The notes beneath the pieces are model-generated. The model saw only the letters and a program-made list of their open reading frames with translations, was not told the origin of the DNA and searched no databases. Shown in pieces: positions 1 to 5,031 of a DNA stretch of 26,152 nucleotides. The stretch is from positions 1-26,152 of IMG/VR virus record IMGVR_UViG_3300025695_000087; one strand, written 5' to 3'. The position numbers were made by a program, and so were the translations under genes. Numbering within the stretch: the first letter of the stretch is position 1; each line of letters starts with the position of its first letter. This DNA comes from a virus.

Positions 1-66
1 TGACAAGATTTGAACTTGCGACCTGAGCTTTACAAAAGCCCTGCTCTACCACTGAGCTACGGAGGC
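1..66 (-). tRNA. tRNA-Thr(TGT), 3' end cut by window edge
   Basis: Read on the minus strand from 66, the acceptor 5' strand is GCCTCCG, followed by TA, a D arm GCTC...GAGC, an anticodon stem GGGCT/AGCTC around loop TTTGTAA (anticodon TGT, threonine ACA), and a T arm GCAAG-TTCAAAT-CTTGT. Only two nucleotides of the 3' acceptor strand are inside the window; the second (A) does not pair with its partner C. The HNH reading frame from upstream runs straight through this tRNA. It is the last visible member of a dispersed tRNA set. Confidence 0.88.
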
Positions 67-412
67 ATACGGGATTGTTTTTAGTGCCCCAAGTGTCAGT
101 TTGTGTATGACAATTGGGACACAACCAGCGGACATTATCCAAAGTATTGTTCTTTGGGTTGCCGTCAATATGATCTAACTGAAGAACAAGTGGTTTCCCA
201 TTCCACTCACCTTTGTTACAACACATCACACACTCATAGATGTTTCTTTCCATGAGGTATTGTCTAATCATCTTATGACCCTTTGCGGTACCACTCTCAA
301 CAGTTACCTGTCTTTTGTGATATCCCTGACACTTATTAGAACAATACTTGCCAGTAGATTGGGAAGGCGAGTATGAAAACTCTTTACCGCAATTGGTGCA
401 ATTAGATTTCAT
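1..412 (-). CDS. HNH homing-type endonuclease, open to window edge
   Basis: Starting at the ATG at 412, the frame encodes an N-terminal zinc-finger-like segment (CTNCGKEF ... GKYCSNKCQ), a linker with CVMCC, and a clear HNH motif: LQLDHIDGNPKNN followed by VRWLCPNCHTQ. This matches free-standing HNH nucleases common in T4-like phages, which cut DNA and spread by homing. No stop codon occurs before the window edge, so the frame continues through the downstream tRNA-Thr. A T4-consensus late promoter lies 20 nt upstream of the ATG, and no strong Shine-Dalgarno is visible. Motif identity is clear; the true 3' end is unknown. Confidence 0.82.
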   Translation of the reverse strand, partial: MKSNCTNCGKEFSYSPSQSTGKYCSNKCQGYHKRQVTVESGTAKGHKMIRQYLMERNIYECVMCCNKGEWNGKPLVLQLDHIDGNPKNNTLDNVRWLCPNCHTQTDTWGTKNNPVCLRSSVVEQGFCKAQVASSNLV

Positions 413-431
413 AGTTAGACCGCATTTGTTT

Positions 432-439
432 TATTTATA
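432..439 (-). promoter_or_regulatory. T4-type late promoter for the HNH gene
   Basis: The minus strand reads TATAAATA, an exact match to the T4 late promoter -10 element, 20 nt before the HNH ATG and between that gene and tRNA-Asp. Late expression of a homing endonuclease would parallel T4 practice. Position and match are seen; activity is inferred. Confidence 0.6.
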
Positions 440-448
440 CGATCTAAC

Positions 449-520
449 GGGGCATACGGGACTTGAACCCGTGATCTCCGCCGTGACAGGGCGGCGTCAT
501 AACCACTAGACCAATGCCCC
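449..520 (-). tRNA. tRNA-Asp(GTC)
   Basis: The minus strand folds as a full 72-nt cloverleaf: acceptor GGGGCAT/ATGCCCC, anticodon stem CCGCC/GGCGG with loop CTGTCAC (anticodon GTC), and T loop TTCAAGT in a CACGG/CCCGT arm. No CCA is encoded. The 5' end directly abuts the stop codon of the cpeT-like gene, so the tRNA is probably processed from the same transcript. Confidence 0.93.
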
Positions 521-1039
521 TTACATACGGGTGAAATTGAATGGACCGTAATCAGATCCCCATACTTTTTGATGAGTTTCTGAATGAAGACCACGGTCCA
601 TTACTTGGTAATTTGTTTCAGTAAGAAGAACTTCGTTATTAACATAAGTTCTGACTCCTCCACGCATTACATAACATTCACAAGTATCATTCTTACCGGT
701 GAATGTCTTTGTTGCTGTCTCCTTGATAATATTATCACATCCCTCTCGATATGTCAAGAGGTCATCAGTAAGTTTATCAAGGTTATTGCATCCAACAAAG
801 TCTGCTGGTGTTCTGATCTCGTAGTTCTTAAGTCTAAGGTAATCACCTTCATCAACTACATCAATCACAAATTGTCTATAAGGACGATCTAATTGATAGT
901 TGTATGCTTGCTCACCATAGAATCTAGTTTCCCCAATCTTACGATGACTAACACGAATGTGAGCATAACGAGTAGGATGACTTTGTGCTTGACGTTTGTT
1001 AGCAAAAGTTCCCTCAAATAATTCAAGAAATGTGTTCAT
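521..1039 (-). CDS. cpeT: CpeT/CpcT-like phycobiliprotein lyase
   Basis: The 172-residue protein matches the CpeT/CpcT chromophore lyase family, which attaches bilins to phycobiliproteins. Recognisable stretches are an N-terminal SHPTRYAHIRV, then FYGEQAYNYQLDRPYRQ, a central CDNIIKE and GKNDTCECYV segment, and the C-terminal signature LTETNYQVMDRGLHSETHQ-VWGSDYGPF. Length and domain extent look complete. Cyanophages carry cpeT as an auxiliary gene thought to help maintain or alter host light harvesting during infection. It overlaps the upstream 93-residue gene by 17 nt, implying translational coupling, and its stop codon touches tRNA-Asp. Family assignment is firm; in vivo substrate is not known from sequence. 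Confidence 0.93.
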   Translation of the reverse strand: MNTFLELFEGTFANKRQAQSHPTRYAHIRVSHRKIGETRFYGEQAYNYQLDRPYRQFVIDVVDEGDYLRLKNYEIRTPADFVGCNNLDKLTDDLLTYREGCDNIIKETATKTFTGKNDTCECYVMRGGVRTYVNNEVLLTETNYQVMDRGLHSETHQKVWGSDYGPFNFTRM

Positions 1040-1304
1040 CAGGTAAAACTTCAGGATTAACGATATCTAGATCAAATAATACAGGGTGGCATTCTTCAGC
1101 AATTAAGTAATCAGAATACTTGAAGATGTCCTCCATAGTATACTCTTCATTAAGTGCTGCTTCTGCTAGTATCCATTTGTCATTTTTATCCTCGTCTTCA
1201 AGGACATCGAAAGCAAATGGCATACTTTCAACATAATACATCAAAACAGGTACGTTATCTACAAATACATGTTTACGTGAGATTGTATACCTGAACTGTG
1301 CCAT
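1023..1304 (-). CDS. hypothetical acidic protein upstream of cpeT
   Basis: The frame is open back through tRNA-Leu, but the first sensible start is the ATG at 1304 (MAQFRYTISRKHV), giving 93 residues and preceded by AGGAAA 10-12 nt upstream. The product is acidic, with DVLEDEDKNDKW in the middle and a C-terminal FDLDIVNPEVLP. No domain is recognised. The end overlaps the cpeT start by 17 nt, so the two are probably cotranslated. Confidence 0.65.
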   Translation of the reverse strand: MAQFRYTISRKHVFVDNVPVLMYYVESMPFAFDVLEDEDKNDKWILAEAALNEEYTMEDIFKYSDYLIAEECHPVLFDLDIVNPEVLPDEHIS

Positions 1305-1342
1305 AATGTTATGATTTCCTGTTAATGTTATATTTAACAGAA

Positions 1343-1427
1343 TGCGAGTAGGGAGACTTGAACTCCCACGAGCATAATGCTCAACAGATTTTAAGTCTGG
1401 TGCGTCTACCGATTCCGCCATACTCGC
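1343..1427 (-). tRNA. tRNA-Leu(TAA)
   Basis: A complete class II tRNA of 85 nt: acceptor GCGAGTA/TACTCGC with discriminator A, D-loop containing GGTAGACGC, anticodon loop CTTAAAA (anticodon TAA), a long variable arm with GAGCATTATGCTC, and T arm GGGAG-TTCAAGT-CTCCC. The long variable arm and TAA anticodon identify leucine. Confidence 0.94.
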
Positions 1428-1430
1428 AAA

Positions 1431-1503
1431 TGCTTCCTGTGAGGATCGAACTCACCTTAGGCAAATTATGAGTTTGCTGCATTCACCAGATTGCTAAGGA
1501 AGC
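1431..1503 (-). tRNA. tRNA with CAT anticodon (Met or Ile2)
   Basis: A 73-nt cloverleaf on the minus strand: acceptor GCTTCCT/AGGAAGC, anticodon stem GCAAA/TTTGC with loop CTCATAA, T arm GTGAG-TTCGATC-CTCAC, discriminator A. A CAT anticodon may be elongator methionine, or isoleucine if C34 is modified to lysidine. The sequence alone does not settle this. It lies three nucleotides from tRNA-Leu, so the pair is cotranscribed. Confidence 0.9.
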
Positions 1504-1525
1504 ACTCCGTATATTATAACACAGA

Positions 1526-1663
1526 TTAGGCAGGACGGGTAGGGGGTGCTGACAGATTAGTAATTGACTGTCGCTTGATGAATGCCTTGAGTTCAGGCGT
1601 TTCATCCCACTCCCAGATCTCTTCGTGTCCTTTCTTGTCGATTTTCTTAAACGTCTTTTTCAT
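1526..1663 (-). CDS. small basic hypothetical protein (45 aa)
   Basis: The ATG at 1663 is preceded by a strong Shine-Dalgarno (GAGGAG, about 8 nt upstream) and opens a 45-residue frame starting MKKTFKKIDKKGHEEIWEWD and ending in the proline-rich SAPPTRPA. The N-terminus is lysine-rich. It overlaps the end of the upstream 66-residue gene by 17 nt, which fits the compact, coupled layout here. No family is recognised. Confidence 0.6.
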   Translation of the reverse strand: MKKTFKKIDKKGHEEIWEWDETPELKAFIKRQSITNLSAPPTRPA

Positions 1664-1847
1664 TGGAAAACTCCTCTAATTTGTCTAGAATACCATCAAA
1701 TGAACCAATACTGTCAATCTCTGAGATAAGATTGGCAATCTGTTTACATACAATCGGTCGTTCTGCCCTAGCAGCATACGATAATGCGTTGCGAAGACTA
1801 CCTGTAGCCTCTGAAAGACTCTCTTCTACTTGTTTACCTAAAGCCAT
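1647..1847 (-). CDS. conserved-looking small protein (66 aa)
   Basis: The 66-residue product begins MALGKQVEESLSEATGSLRN, contains YAARAERPIVCKQIANLI, and ends acidic (LDKLEEFSNEKDV). It looks alpha-helical. GAGGAG lies directly before the ATG at 1847. The gene is the first one after a consensus sigma70-type promoter at 1874-1902, about 20 nt downstream of the predicted start site, so it likely heads an early transcript that continues into the 45-residue gene and the tRNA/cpeT region. Function unknown. Confidence 0.72.
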   Translation of the reverse strand: MALGKQVEESLSEATGSLRNALSYAARAERPIVCKQIANLISEIDSIGSFDGILDKLEEFSNEKDV

Positions 1848-1873
1848 TGCTCCTCTTTATCCTCAACATAGTC

Positions 1874-1902
1874 ATTATACTGGGTTTCTTGAATGCTGTC
1901 AA
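1874..1902 (-). promoter_or_regulatory. consensus sigma70 early promoter
   Basis: The minus strand reads TTGACA (1902-1897), a 17-nt spacer, then TATAAT (1879-1874): perfect matches to both hexamers at optimal spacing. The predicted start near 1867 is about 20 nt before the 66-residue gene. The -35 lies inside the 3' end of the glutaredoxin-like gene. Host RNA polymerase should use it without phage factors, as expected for an early promoter. Confidence 0.85.
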
Positions 1903-2138
1903 GCCACAAGCATCCCAGCATCCTTCATATAGTGTAGTGTGTCATGCATGTTACCAAGATGCTTGGCACCAATGGCAACCTGGGGATAGGTTGCTTCAGG
2001 TCCGAACTCTGCTTCAAATGCCCTTTGAGAAAAGTGTTCGTTGAGATTGTACTCATGAAACTCTCCGCCCATAGACTTAAGTAGTGCCGTGATACGCTCA
2101 CACTCTTGACTGCCGTTTGAATAGATTACTGCTTGCAT
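1899..2138 (-). CDS. glutaredoxin-like protein lacking the first active-site Cys
   Basis: The 79-residue protein has the glutaredoxin layout: a first strand AVIYSNGSQECER where the CxxC site belongs, a helix ITALLKSMGGEFHEYNL, and the cis-Pro segment ATYPQVAIGAKHLGNMHDTL, equivalent to the FPQVFI-GG region that binds glutathione. The usual CPYC is replaced by SQEC, so the nucleophilic N-terminal cysteine is a serine while the second cysteine remains. It may bind thiols or partners rather than act as a normal reductase. It overlaps the 67-residue gene upstream by 13 nt. A second, canonical glutaredoxin is at 24949-25194. Confidence 0.72.
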   Translation of the reverse strand: MQAVIYSNGSQECERITALLKSMGGEFHEYNLNEHFSQRAFEAEFGPEATYPQVAIGAKHLGNMHDTLHYMKDAGMLVA

Positions 2139-2329
2139 GTGTCTTCTTTGTAGGTAATAGTGATTTGATTATATATTTCATCTCGGTTGTCGCTGTTGTA
2201 TACATGACAGCGTTCTACCTTAGCATCCAATAGTTTCTCAATATTATTGAGTTGCCATTCAGCAGCATACTTCTTGAATCCATCATCCATCCAACTCGTG
2301 TTAGATCCTGGTGTGTTAAAATCATCCAT
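2126..2329 (-). CDS. hypothetical protein (67 aa)
   Basis: Starting MDDFNTPGSNTSWMDDGFKK, with WQLNNIEKLLDAKVERCHVY in the middle. The ATG overlaps the purS stop codon (TAATG), so translation is coupled to purS. There is no recognised domain; predicted mixed alpha/beta with a C-terminal strand NQITITYKED. Confidence 0.65.
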   Translation of the reverse strand: MDDFNTPGSNTSWMDDGFKKYAAEWQLNNIEKLLDAKVERCHVYNSDNRDEIYNQITITYKEDTCKQ

Positions 2330-2604
2330 TATTCAATACCTGGTGGAAAAGTTTCAATTTCAGTCAGTTCATAGTCCCAATCTTCCATGACTGTATTGGC
2401 AAGGAATCTATCAGATAGCATTTCAAGTTCCTTCTCAGCATACTCTCTGCTCTCTGCTTCCAACCAAACGTCGATGACCTTACCCAATCTAAGTTTCTTG
2501 ATATTGAGTTCAGACAATCGCTTACAGGCGTCTCTCACGGCGTTGCCTGGTGAGTCATCAACCTGTGATCGTAGTCGGATGAATACTAATGCTTTAAACT
2601 TCAT
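2329..2604 (-). CDS. purS: PurS, FGAM synthase small subunit
   Basis: The 91-residue product is a PurS protein, the small dimeric subunit bridging PurL and PurQ in conversion of FGAR to FGAM in purine synthesis. Visible features are the first strand KALVFIRLRSQVDDSPGNAV, helix RDACKRLSEL, strand RLGKVIDVWLE, helix AEKELEMLSDRFLAN, and the typical ending NTVMEDWDYELTEIE. Length fits the family (80-95). The start overlaps the upstream stop (ATGA). Cyanophages carry scattered purine genes to support DNA synthesis; purM is at the far right of this window, not adjacent. Confidence 0.9.
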   Translation of the reverse strand: MKFKALVFIRLRSQVDDSPGNAVRDACKRLSELNIKKLRLGKVIDVWLEAESREYAEKELEMLSDRFLANTVMEDWDYELTEIETFPPGIE

Positions 2605-2771
2605 GCTTGTTCCCTCTCATCAAGTGCTTCATGAATAATTTGTTTCAACTCAATACGTTCTTCTTCAGTGAAGATTGTACGAATTTTCACTGGCATAGGA
2701 GCATAACTACTTGGTTTCTTTGATTTACCAGGAAGACTCATGCCCTGGGTATCGATTTTGTTTACTTCCAT
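2601..2771 (-). CDS. hypothetical protein upstream of purS (56 aa)
   Basis: The frame could start at a TTG at 2789, but the ATG at 2771 (MEVNKIDTQGMSLPGK) is preferred; neither has a clear Shine-Dalgarno, so coupling to the overlapping upstream ORF is likely. The C-terminus, IRTIFTEEERIELKQIIHEA, looks like an acidic helix. It overlaps purS by 4 nt. Function unknown. Confidence 0.55.
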   Translation of the reverse strand: MEVNKIDTQGMSLPGKSKKPSSYAPMPVKIRTIFTEEERIELKQIIHEALDEREQA

Positions 2772-2911
2772 AATTTTTTCATTAACCAACAGGGTTTACA
2801 TAAAGAGTTTTCGTATTTGCCCTTGGAAGGGACATAGCACCCAACTTGAGGACATTGGTTCGCTGGCACCATATTACCACACCCAACGCATTTTGTCTCC
2901 CACATTTTCAT
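2762..2911 (-). CDS. 49-aa Cys-rich zinc-ribbon-like protein
   Basis: The ATG at 2911 overlaps the stop of the HNH gene (ATGA) and opens a 49-residue frame. It contains CVGC near the start (residues 8-11), then C20 and C25, and a C-terminal LCKPCW (C38, C41), followed by a lysine-rich end MKKLWK. The paired CxxC units suggest a zinc ribbon. Coupling to the HNH gene suggests it travels or is expressed with it. Its end overlaps the start of the 56-residue gene by 10 nt. Confidence 0.62.
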   Translation of the reverse strand: MKMWETKCVGCGNMVPANQCPQVGCYVPSKGKYENSLCKPCWLMKKLWK

Positions 2912-3294
2912 TTACGAAATTGATCTCCAGTTTTCTCTCTATGGCAATCATAGCACAGAAGTTGACATTTCTCAATTTCTTTCCATTGTCTCTCCGTCAT
3001 AGTTTTACATTCCATTCTGGGACGGGGATCGAATTCTTTATCCTGTCGATTGATGTGATCTAATTCCAATCTTTCATATGTTCCACAACCAATACACCCT
3101 TCATGATTGTCACGTTCTTCAAGAAATGCAATGACTTGGGAAAAATTATTTTCAAATCTTTCTTTTCTAATAGATTTTCTTTCTATCGACCACTTTGCTT
3201 TGCTTTCTACAACTTCAGGTAGTTTATTACGAGCAATCTTTTTTGCCTTTGCTTCAGGCGATAGGCGAGCATACTCTGCTTTATGATCTCTCAT
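2908..3294 (-). CDS. HNH endonuclease (128 aa)
   Basis: The N-terminal half is highly charged and helical (SPEAKAKKIARNKL; WSIERKSIRKERF), typical of DNA-binding extensions. The C-terminal half has CIGCGTYERLELDHINRQDK followed by CQLLCYDCHREKTG, giving the H-N-H metal site framed by two CxxC zinc pairs. It is a different subtype from the HNH gene at 1-412. ATG at 3294 overlaps the upstream stop codon, and its own stop overlaps the Cys-rich ORF, so it is embedded in an operon rather than isolated. Confidence 0.88.
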   Translation of the reverse strand: MRDHKAEYARLSPEAKAKKIARNKLPEVVESKAKWSIERKSIRKERFENNFSQVIAFLEERDNHEGCIGCGTYERLELDHINRQDKEFDPRPRMECKTMTERQWKEIEKCQLLCYDCHREKTGDQFRK

Positions 3295-3590
3295 AATGTT
3301 CGTTCCAATCTATTTGTTGCTTGATCTGGAAAGTCTCTAGGACGACTATCCAAAGCATTATCAGTTTTAGGAGACCCTTCATTCGCTTTCATAGTATGCT
3401 GATAATTAGGTCTTGGATATCTAATACAGAATGGATCAGGCATCCAATAGGTAACTTGCCATTGTTGTTCAGGACACAACTCAAGATGCTTCTCTACACT
3501 ATGAGAGAAGATACCAATTTGAATGTATCCATCATGACTGACACATCTACCATTACCAATGTCAACTAGGAATAGTATTTTACTACTCAT
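3291..3590 (-). CDS. hypothetical protein (99 aa)
   Basis: Begins MSSKILFLVDIGNGRCVSHD, has an aromatic middle (QQWQVTYWMPDPFCIRYPRP) and a polar, probably disordered C-terminus rich in D, R and P. No domain recognised. The ATG overlaps the stop of the 43-residue gene (ATGA), so it is translationally coupled on both sides. Confidence 0.6.
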   Translation of the reverse strand: MSSKILFLVDIGNGRCVSHDGYIQIGIFSHSVEKHLELCPEQQWQVTYWMPDPFCIRYPRPNYQHTMKANEGSPKTDNALDSRPRDFPDQATNRLERTL

Positions 3591-3718
3591 AGCACTTCTT
3601 GCTCTGGGTTAAGGTTTTTCACGAATTGCATAGGATCTTTTTCTGACTTGTGAACCCAATGATAGCGCATCATCTCAAAAATAGAATCCCACATGGGGAT
3701 ACAGATATAATCCTTCAT
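3587..3718 (-). CDS. small hypothetical protein (43 aa)
   Basis: ATG at 3718 overlaps the stop of the 34-residue gene (ATGA), and the 43-residue frame (MKDYICIPMWDSIFEMMRYH ... NLNPEQEVL) ends in an ATGA overlap with the next gene. The unbroken chain of 4-nt overlaps on both sides is the main support that this short frame is real. Function unknown. Confidence 0.55.
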   Translation of the reverse strand: MKDYICIPMWDSIFEMMRYHWVHKSEKDPMQFVKNLNPEQEVL

Positions 3719-3819
3719 GTGTGTCTCGCAGCAAGTTCTTTGAGTTCCTTCGCTGTGAGTTTATCTAACTGCTCTGTGAAGTGGTCCAGTAGCAATTGTT
3801 TGTATTGTTTCTTAGTCAT
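3715..3819 (-). CDS. small hypothetical protein (34 aa)
   Basis: A 34-residue frame, MTKKQYKQLLLDHFTEQLDK then LTAKELKELAARHT, predicted to be entirely helical and amphipathic. It overlaps the upstream gene by 8 nt and the downstream one by 4 nt (ATGA). The protein is too short for family assignment. Confidence 0.5.
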   Translation of the reverse strand: MTKKQYKQLLLDHFTEQLDKLTAKELKELAARHT

Positions 3820-3988
3820 GGTATTGTTTAATTAATCGTGCAACTTGCTTCTTGTCGCAACCACAAGGAGCATTTCCTAAACATCTGCGAATTAATTCGT
3901 TATCACTAATAGTAGGTTTAATAGTAAACCCCCATTTGTCAACTTCACCATCAACAGGTGCTTCGCATGGATCAAATTCGTGTGGCAT
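3812..3988 (-). CDS. hypothetical protein with Cys-rich motif (58 aa)
   Basis: The preferred start is the ATG at 3988, which overlaps the stop of the upstream gene (TAATG); the longer frame would need a TTG at 4006. GGAG lies about 13 nt upstream. The product MPHEFDPCEAPVDGEVDKWG continues to CLGNAPCGCDKKQVARLIKQ. Three cysteines (C-x5-C-x-C) might bind metal. Function unknown. Confidence 0.6.
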   Translation of the reverse strand: MPHEFDPCEAPVDGEVDKWGFTIKPTISDNELIRRCLGNAPCGCDKKQVARLIKQYHD

Positions 3989-4302
3989 TAGTCTCGCTGT
4001 CTCCAATCAGAAATATCATCCCTCTTAAACCAATCCTTAATATCATCAGCATCAGTGAATCCCTTTTTATGGTTGGATGGATCGGGATCTCCTAAACCCA
4101 TCCTATTCAGAAAATCGTCTGTGCTACCGTCTTCAATTTTATAAGTAATTTGACGACGTGCCATCTTCAACATCTCATTAGCAGAAGTATTTGCTTTTGC
4201 TAATTTATTTGCCCAGATCATATCAGACAATTTTACTTCTTCGCCATTAGCAATACATTTACAAATAAATTCCAGTCGTAGTCTGTATTGTGTAGATAAC
4301 AT
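3988..4302 (-). CDS. conserved-looking hypothetical protein (104 aa)
   Basis: The open frame extends to 4407 through a transcription terminator, so the real start is taken as the ATG at 4302 (MLSTQYRLRLEFICKCIANG). A late promoter (CTAAATA, 4331-4325) sits 23 nt upstream of it. The protein continues with EEVKLSDMIWANKLAKANTS and an acidic C-terminus with DADDIKDWFKRDDISDW. It heads the run of overlapping small genes down to the 66-residue gene. Function unknown. Confidence 0.72.
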   Translation of the reverse strand: MLSTQYRLRLEFICKCIANGEEVKLSDMIWANKLAKANTSANEMLKMARRQITYKIEDGSTDDFLNRMGLGDPDPSNHKKGFTDADDIKDWFKRDDISDWRQRD

Positions 4303-4324
4303 ATGCCACTCATTTCCACTTAAG

Positions 4325-4331
4325 TATTTAG
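4325..4331 (-). promoter_or_regulatory. late promoter CTAAATA
   Basis: CTAAATA on the minus strand, just after the terminator of the porin-like gene and 23 nt before the 104-residue gene. It matches the cyanophage variant of the T4 late -10 element. Confidence 0.55.
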
Positions 4332-4338
4332 AACCATG

Positions 4339-4360
4339 AAAAAAGGGACCCGAAGGTCCC
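4339..4360 (-). terminator. UUCG-loop intrinsic terminator
   Basis: On the minus strand: stem GGGACC, loop TTCG, stem GGTCCC, then six T. This textbook rho-independent terminator follows the porin-like gene by about 55 nt and closes its single-gene transcription unit. Confidence 0.9.
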
Positions 4361-4415
4361 CTTGGGTGTTCCGACTTTTGTAGAGACCGCACGAAAGGAG
4401 TCTCCACATTATTTA

Positions 4416-4787
4416 TCAGAAGCTGTACTTCAGACCCAACTTGGTGCCATAACCACGGTCAACGTTGCTGTCGCCACTACCAACGAAGGAGACTTCGCCG
4501 TAAGCGCCAAGAGCATCGGTCAAACCGATACCAACTCCTGCCTTACCAGAAGGAACGGTGTCGCTCTCACCGCCGTCAGGGGAGACTACAGTAGCGCCGC
4601 CTTGGACGTAGTATGAAGCAGACTCACCGAGTTCGCCTTCATAACCTACGTGAAGGTCCGTGGCGGTTCCGTTGTAGCTGGATCCAGTGAAACCGGAGTT
4701 AGCTTCGACGTTAACGTAGGGACCAGCGAAAGCGGCACCAGCAGATACGGACAGGGCAGCGGTTGCTGCGAATACAGATTTGATCAT
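4416..4787 (-). CDS. secreted porin-like beta-barrel protein (123 aa)
   Basis: The protein starts with a signal peptide (MIKSVFAATAALSVSAGAAF, cleavage predicted after AFA, residue ~21). The mature part is made of alternating strands rich in G, S, Y and V and ends in GTKLGLKYSF, a C-terminal aromatic signature of outer-membrane barrels. At about 100 mature residues it is short for a porin and could be a small barrel or an exported structural protein. Base composition looks clearly more GC-rich than the flanking genes. It has its own promoter, structured leader and terminator, so it behaves as an independent cargo unit. Confidence 0.75.
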   Translation of the reverse strand: MIKSVFAATAALSVSAGAAFAGPYVNVEANSGFTGSSYNGTATDLHVGYEGELGESASYYVQGGATVVSPDGGESDTVPSGKAGVGIGLTDALGAYGEVSFVGSGDSNVDRGYGTKLGLKYSF

Positions 4788-4812
4788 TGTTGTTTAATTA
4801 CCTTTGTTTACT

Positions 4813-4858
4813 TGCGGAATTTATACCCGCAGATGATGGATCGGTTCGACTCCCGATC
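4813..4858 (-). promoter_or_regulatory. two stem-loops in the porin-like gene leader
   Basis: Between the predicted start near 4862 and the ATG at 4787, the leader RNA can form GATCGG/CCGATC around an 8-nt loop (4839-4858), then TGCGG/CCGCA around a 9-nt loop (4813-4831). The first resembles a tRNA T arm when read on the plus strand, but the rest of a tRNA is missing. Possible translational or stability control; function inferred only. Confidence 0.45.
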
Positions 4859-4868
4859 GCATGAGTTT

Positions 4869-4897
4869 ATTATAGCACAAGACGCTCGATGCGTCAA
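4869..4897 (-). promoter_or_regulatory. sigma70-type promoter of the porin-like gene
   Basis: TTGACG (4897-4892), 17-nt spacer, TATAAT (4874-4869) on the minus strand: 11 of 12 consensus bases at optimal spacing. The transcript would start near 4862 with a roughly 75-nt leader. Confidence 0.82.
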
Positions 4898-5031
4898 CCA
4901 GGTTATGCAAGTAATTGCGGCACTCGCCTGATTTGCTACAAGAGTAATTTATCAGGGTTAGGTCCAGAAATCAACCCCCCTTGTGCCAGTTTATGATACG
5001 GATATTAGATGACTGTGATAATGTAAACTTA

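Noticed and set aside
4303-4407. N-terminal extension of the 104-aa protein
   Set aside because: The extension would translate through the UUCG terminator and lies upstream of the CTAAATA promoter.
4410-4416. ATAAATA on the minus strand at the end of the porin-like gene
   Set aside because: It is followed directly by the terminator, so it would drive no gene.
4813-4866. tRNA-like 3' half with a T-loop-like GGTTCGACTCC on the plus strand
   Set aside because: No D arm or 5' acceptor strand, a 9-nt anticodon-like loop, and T-stem pairs fail in canonical register. Better explained as leader hairpins of the porin-like gene.
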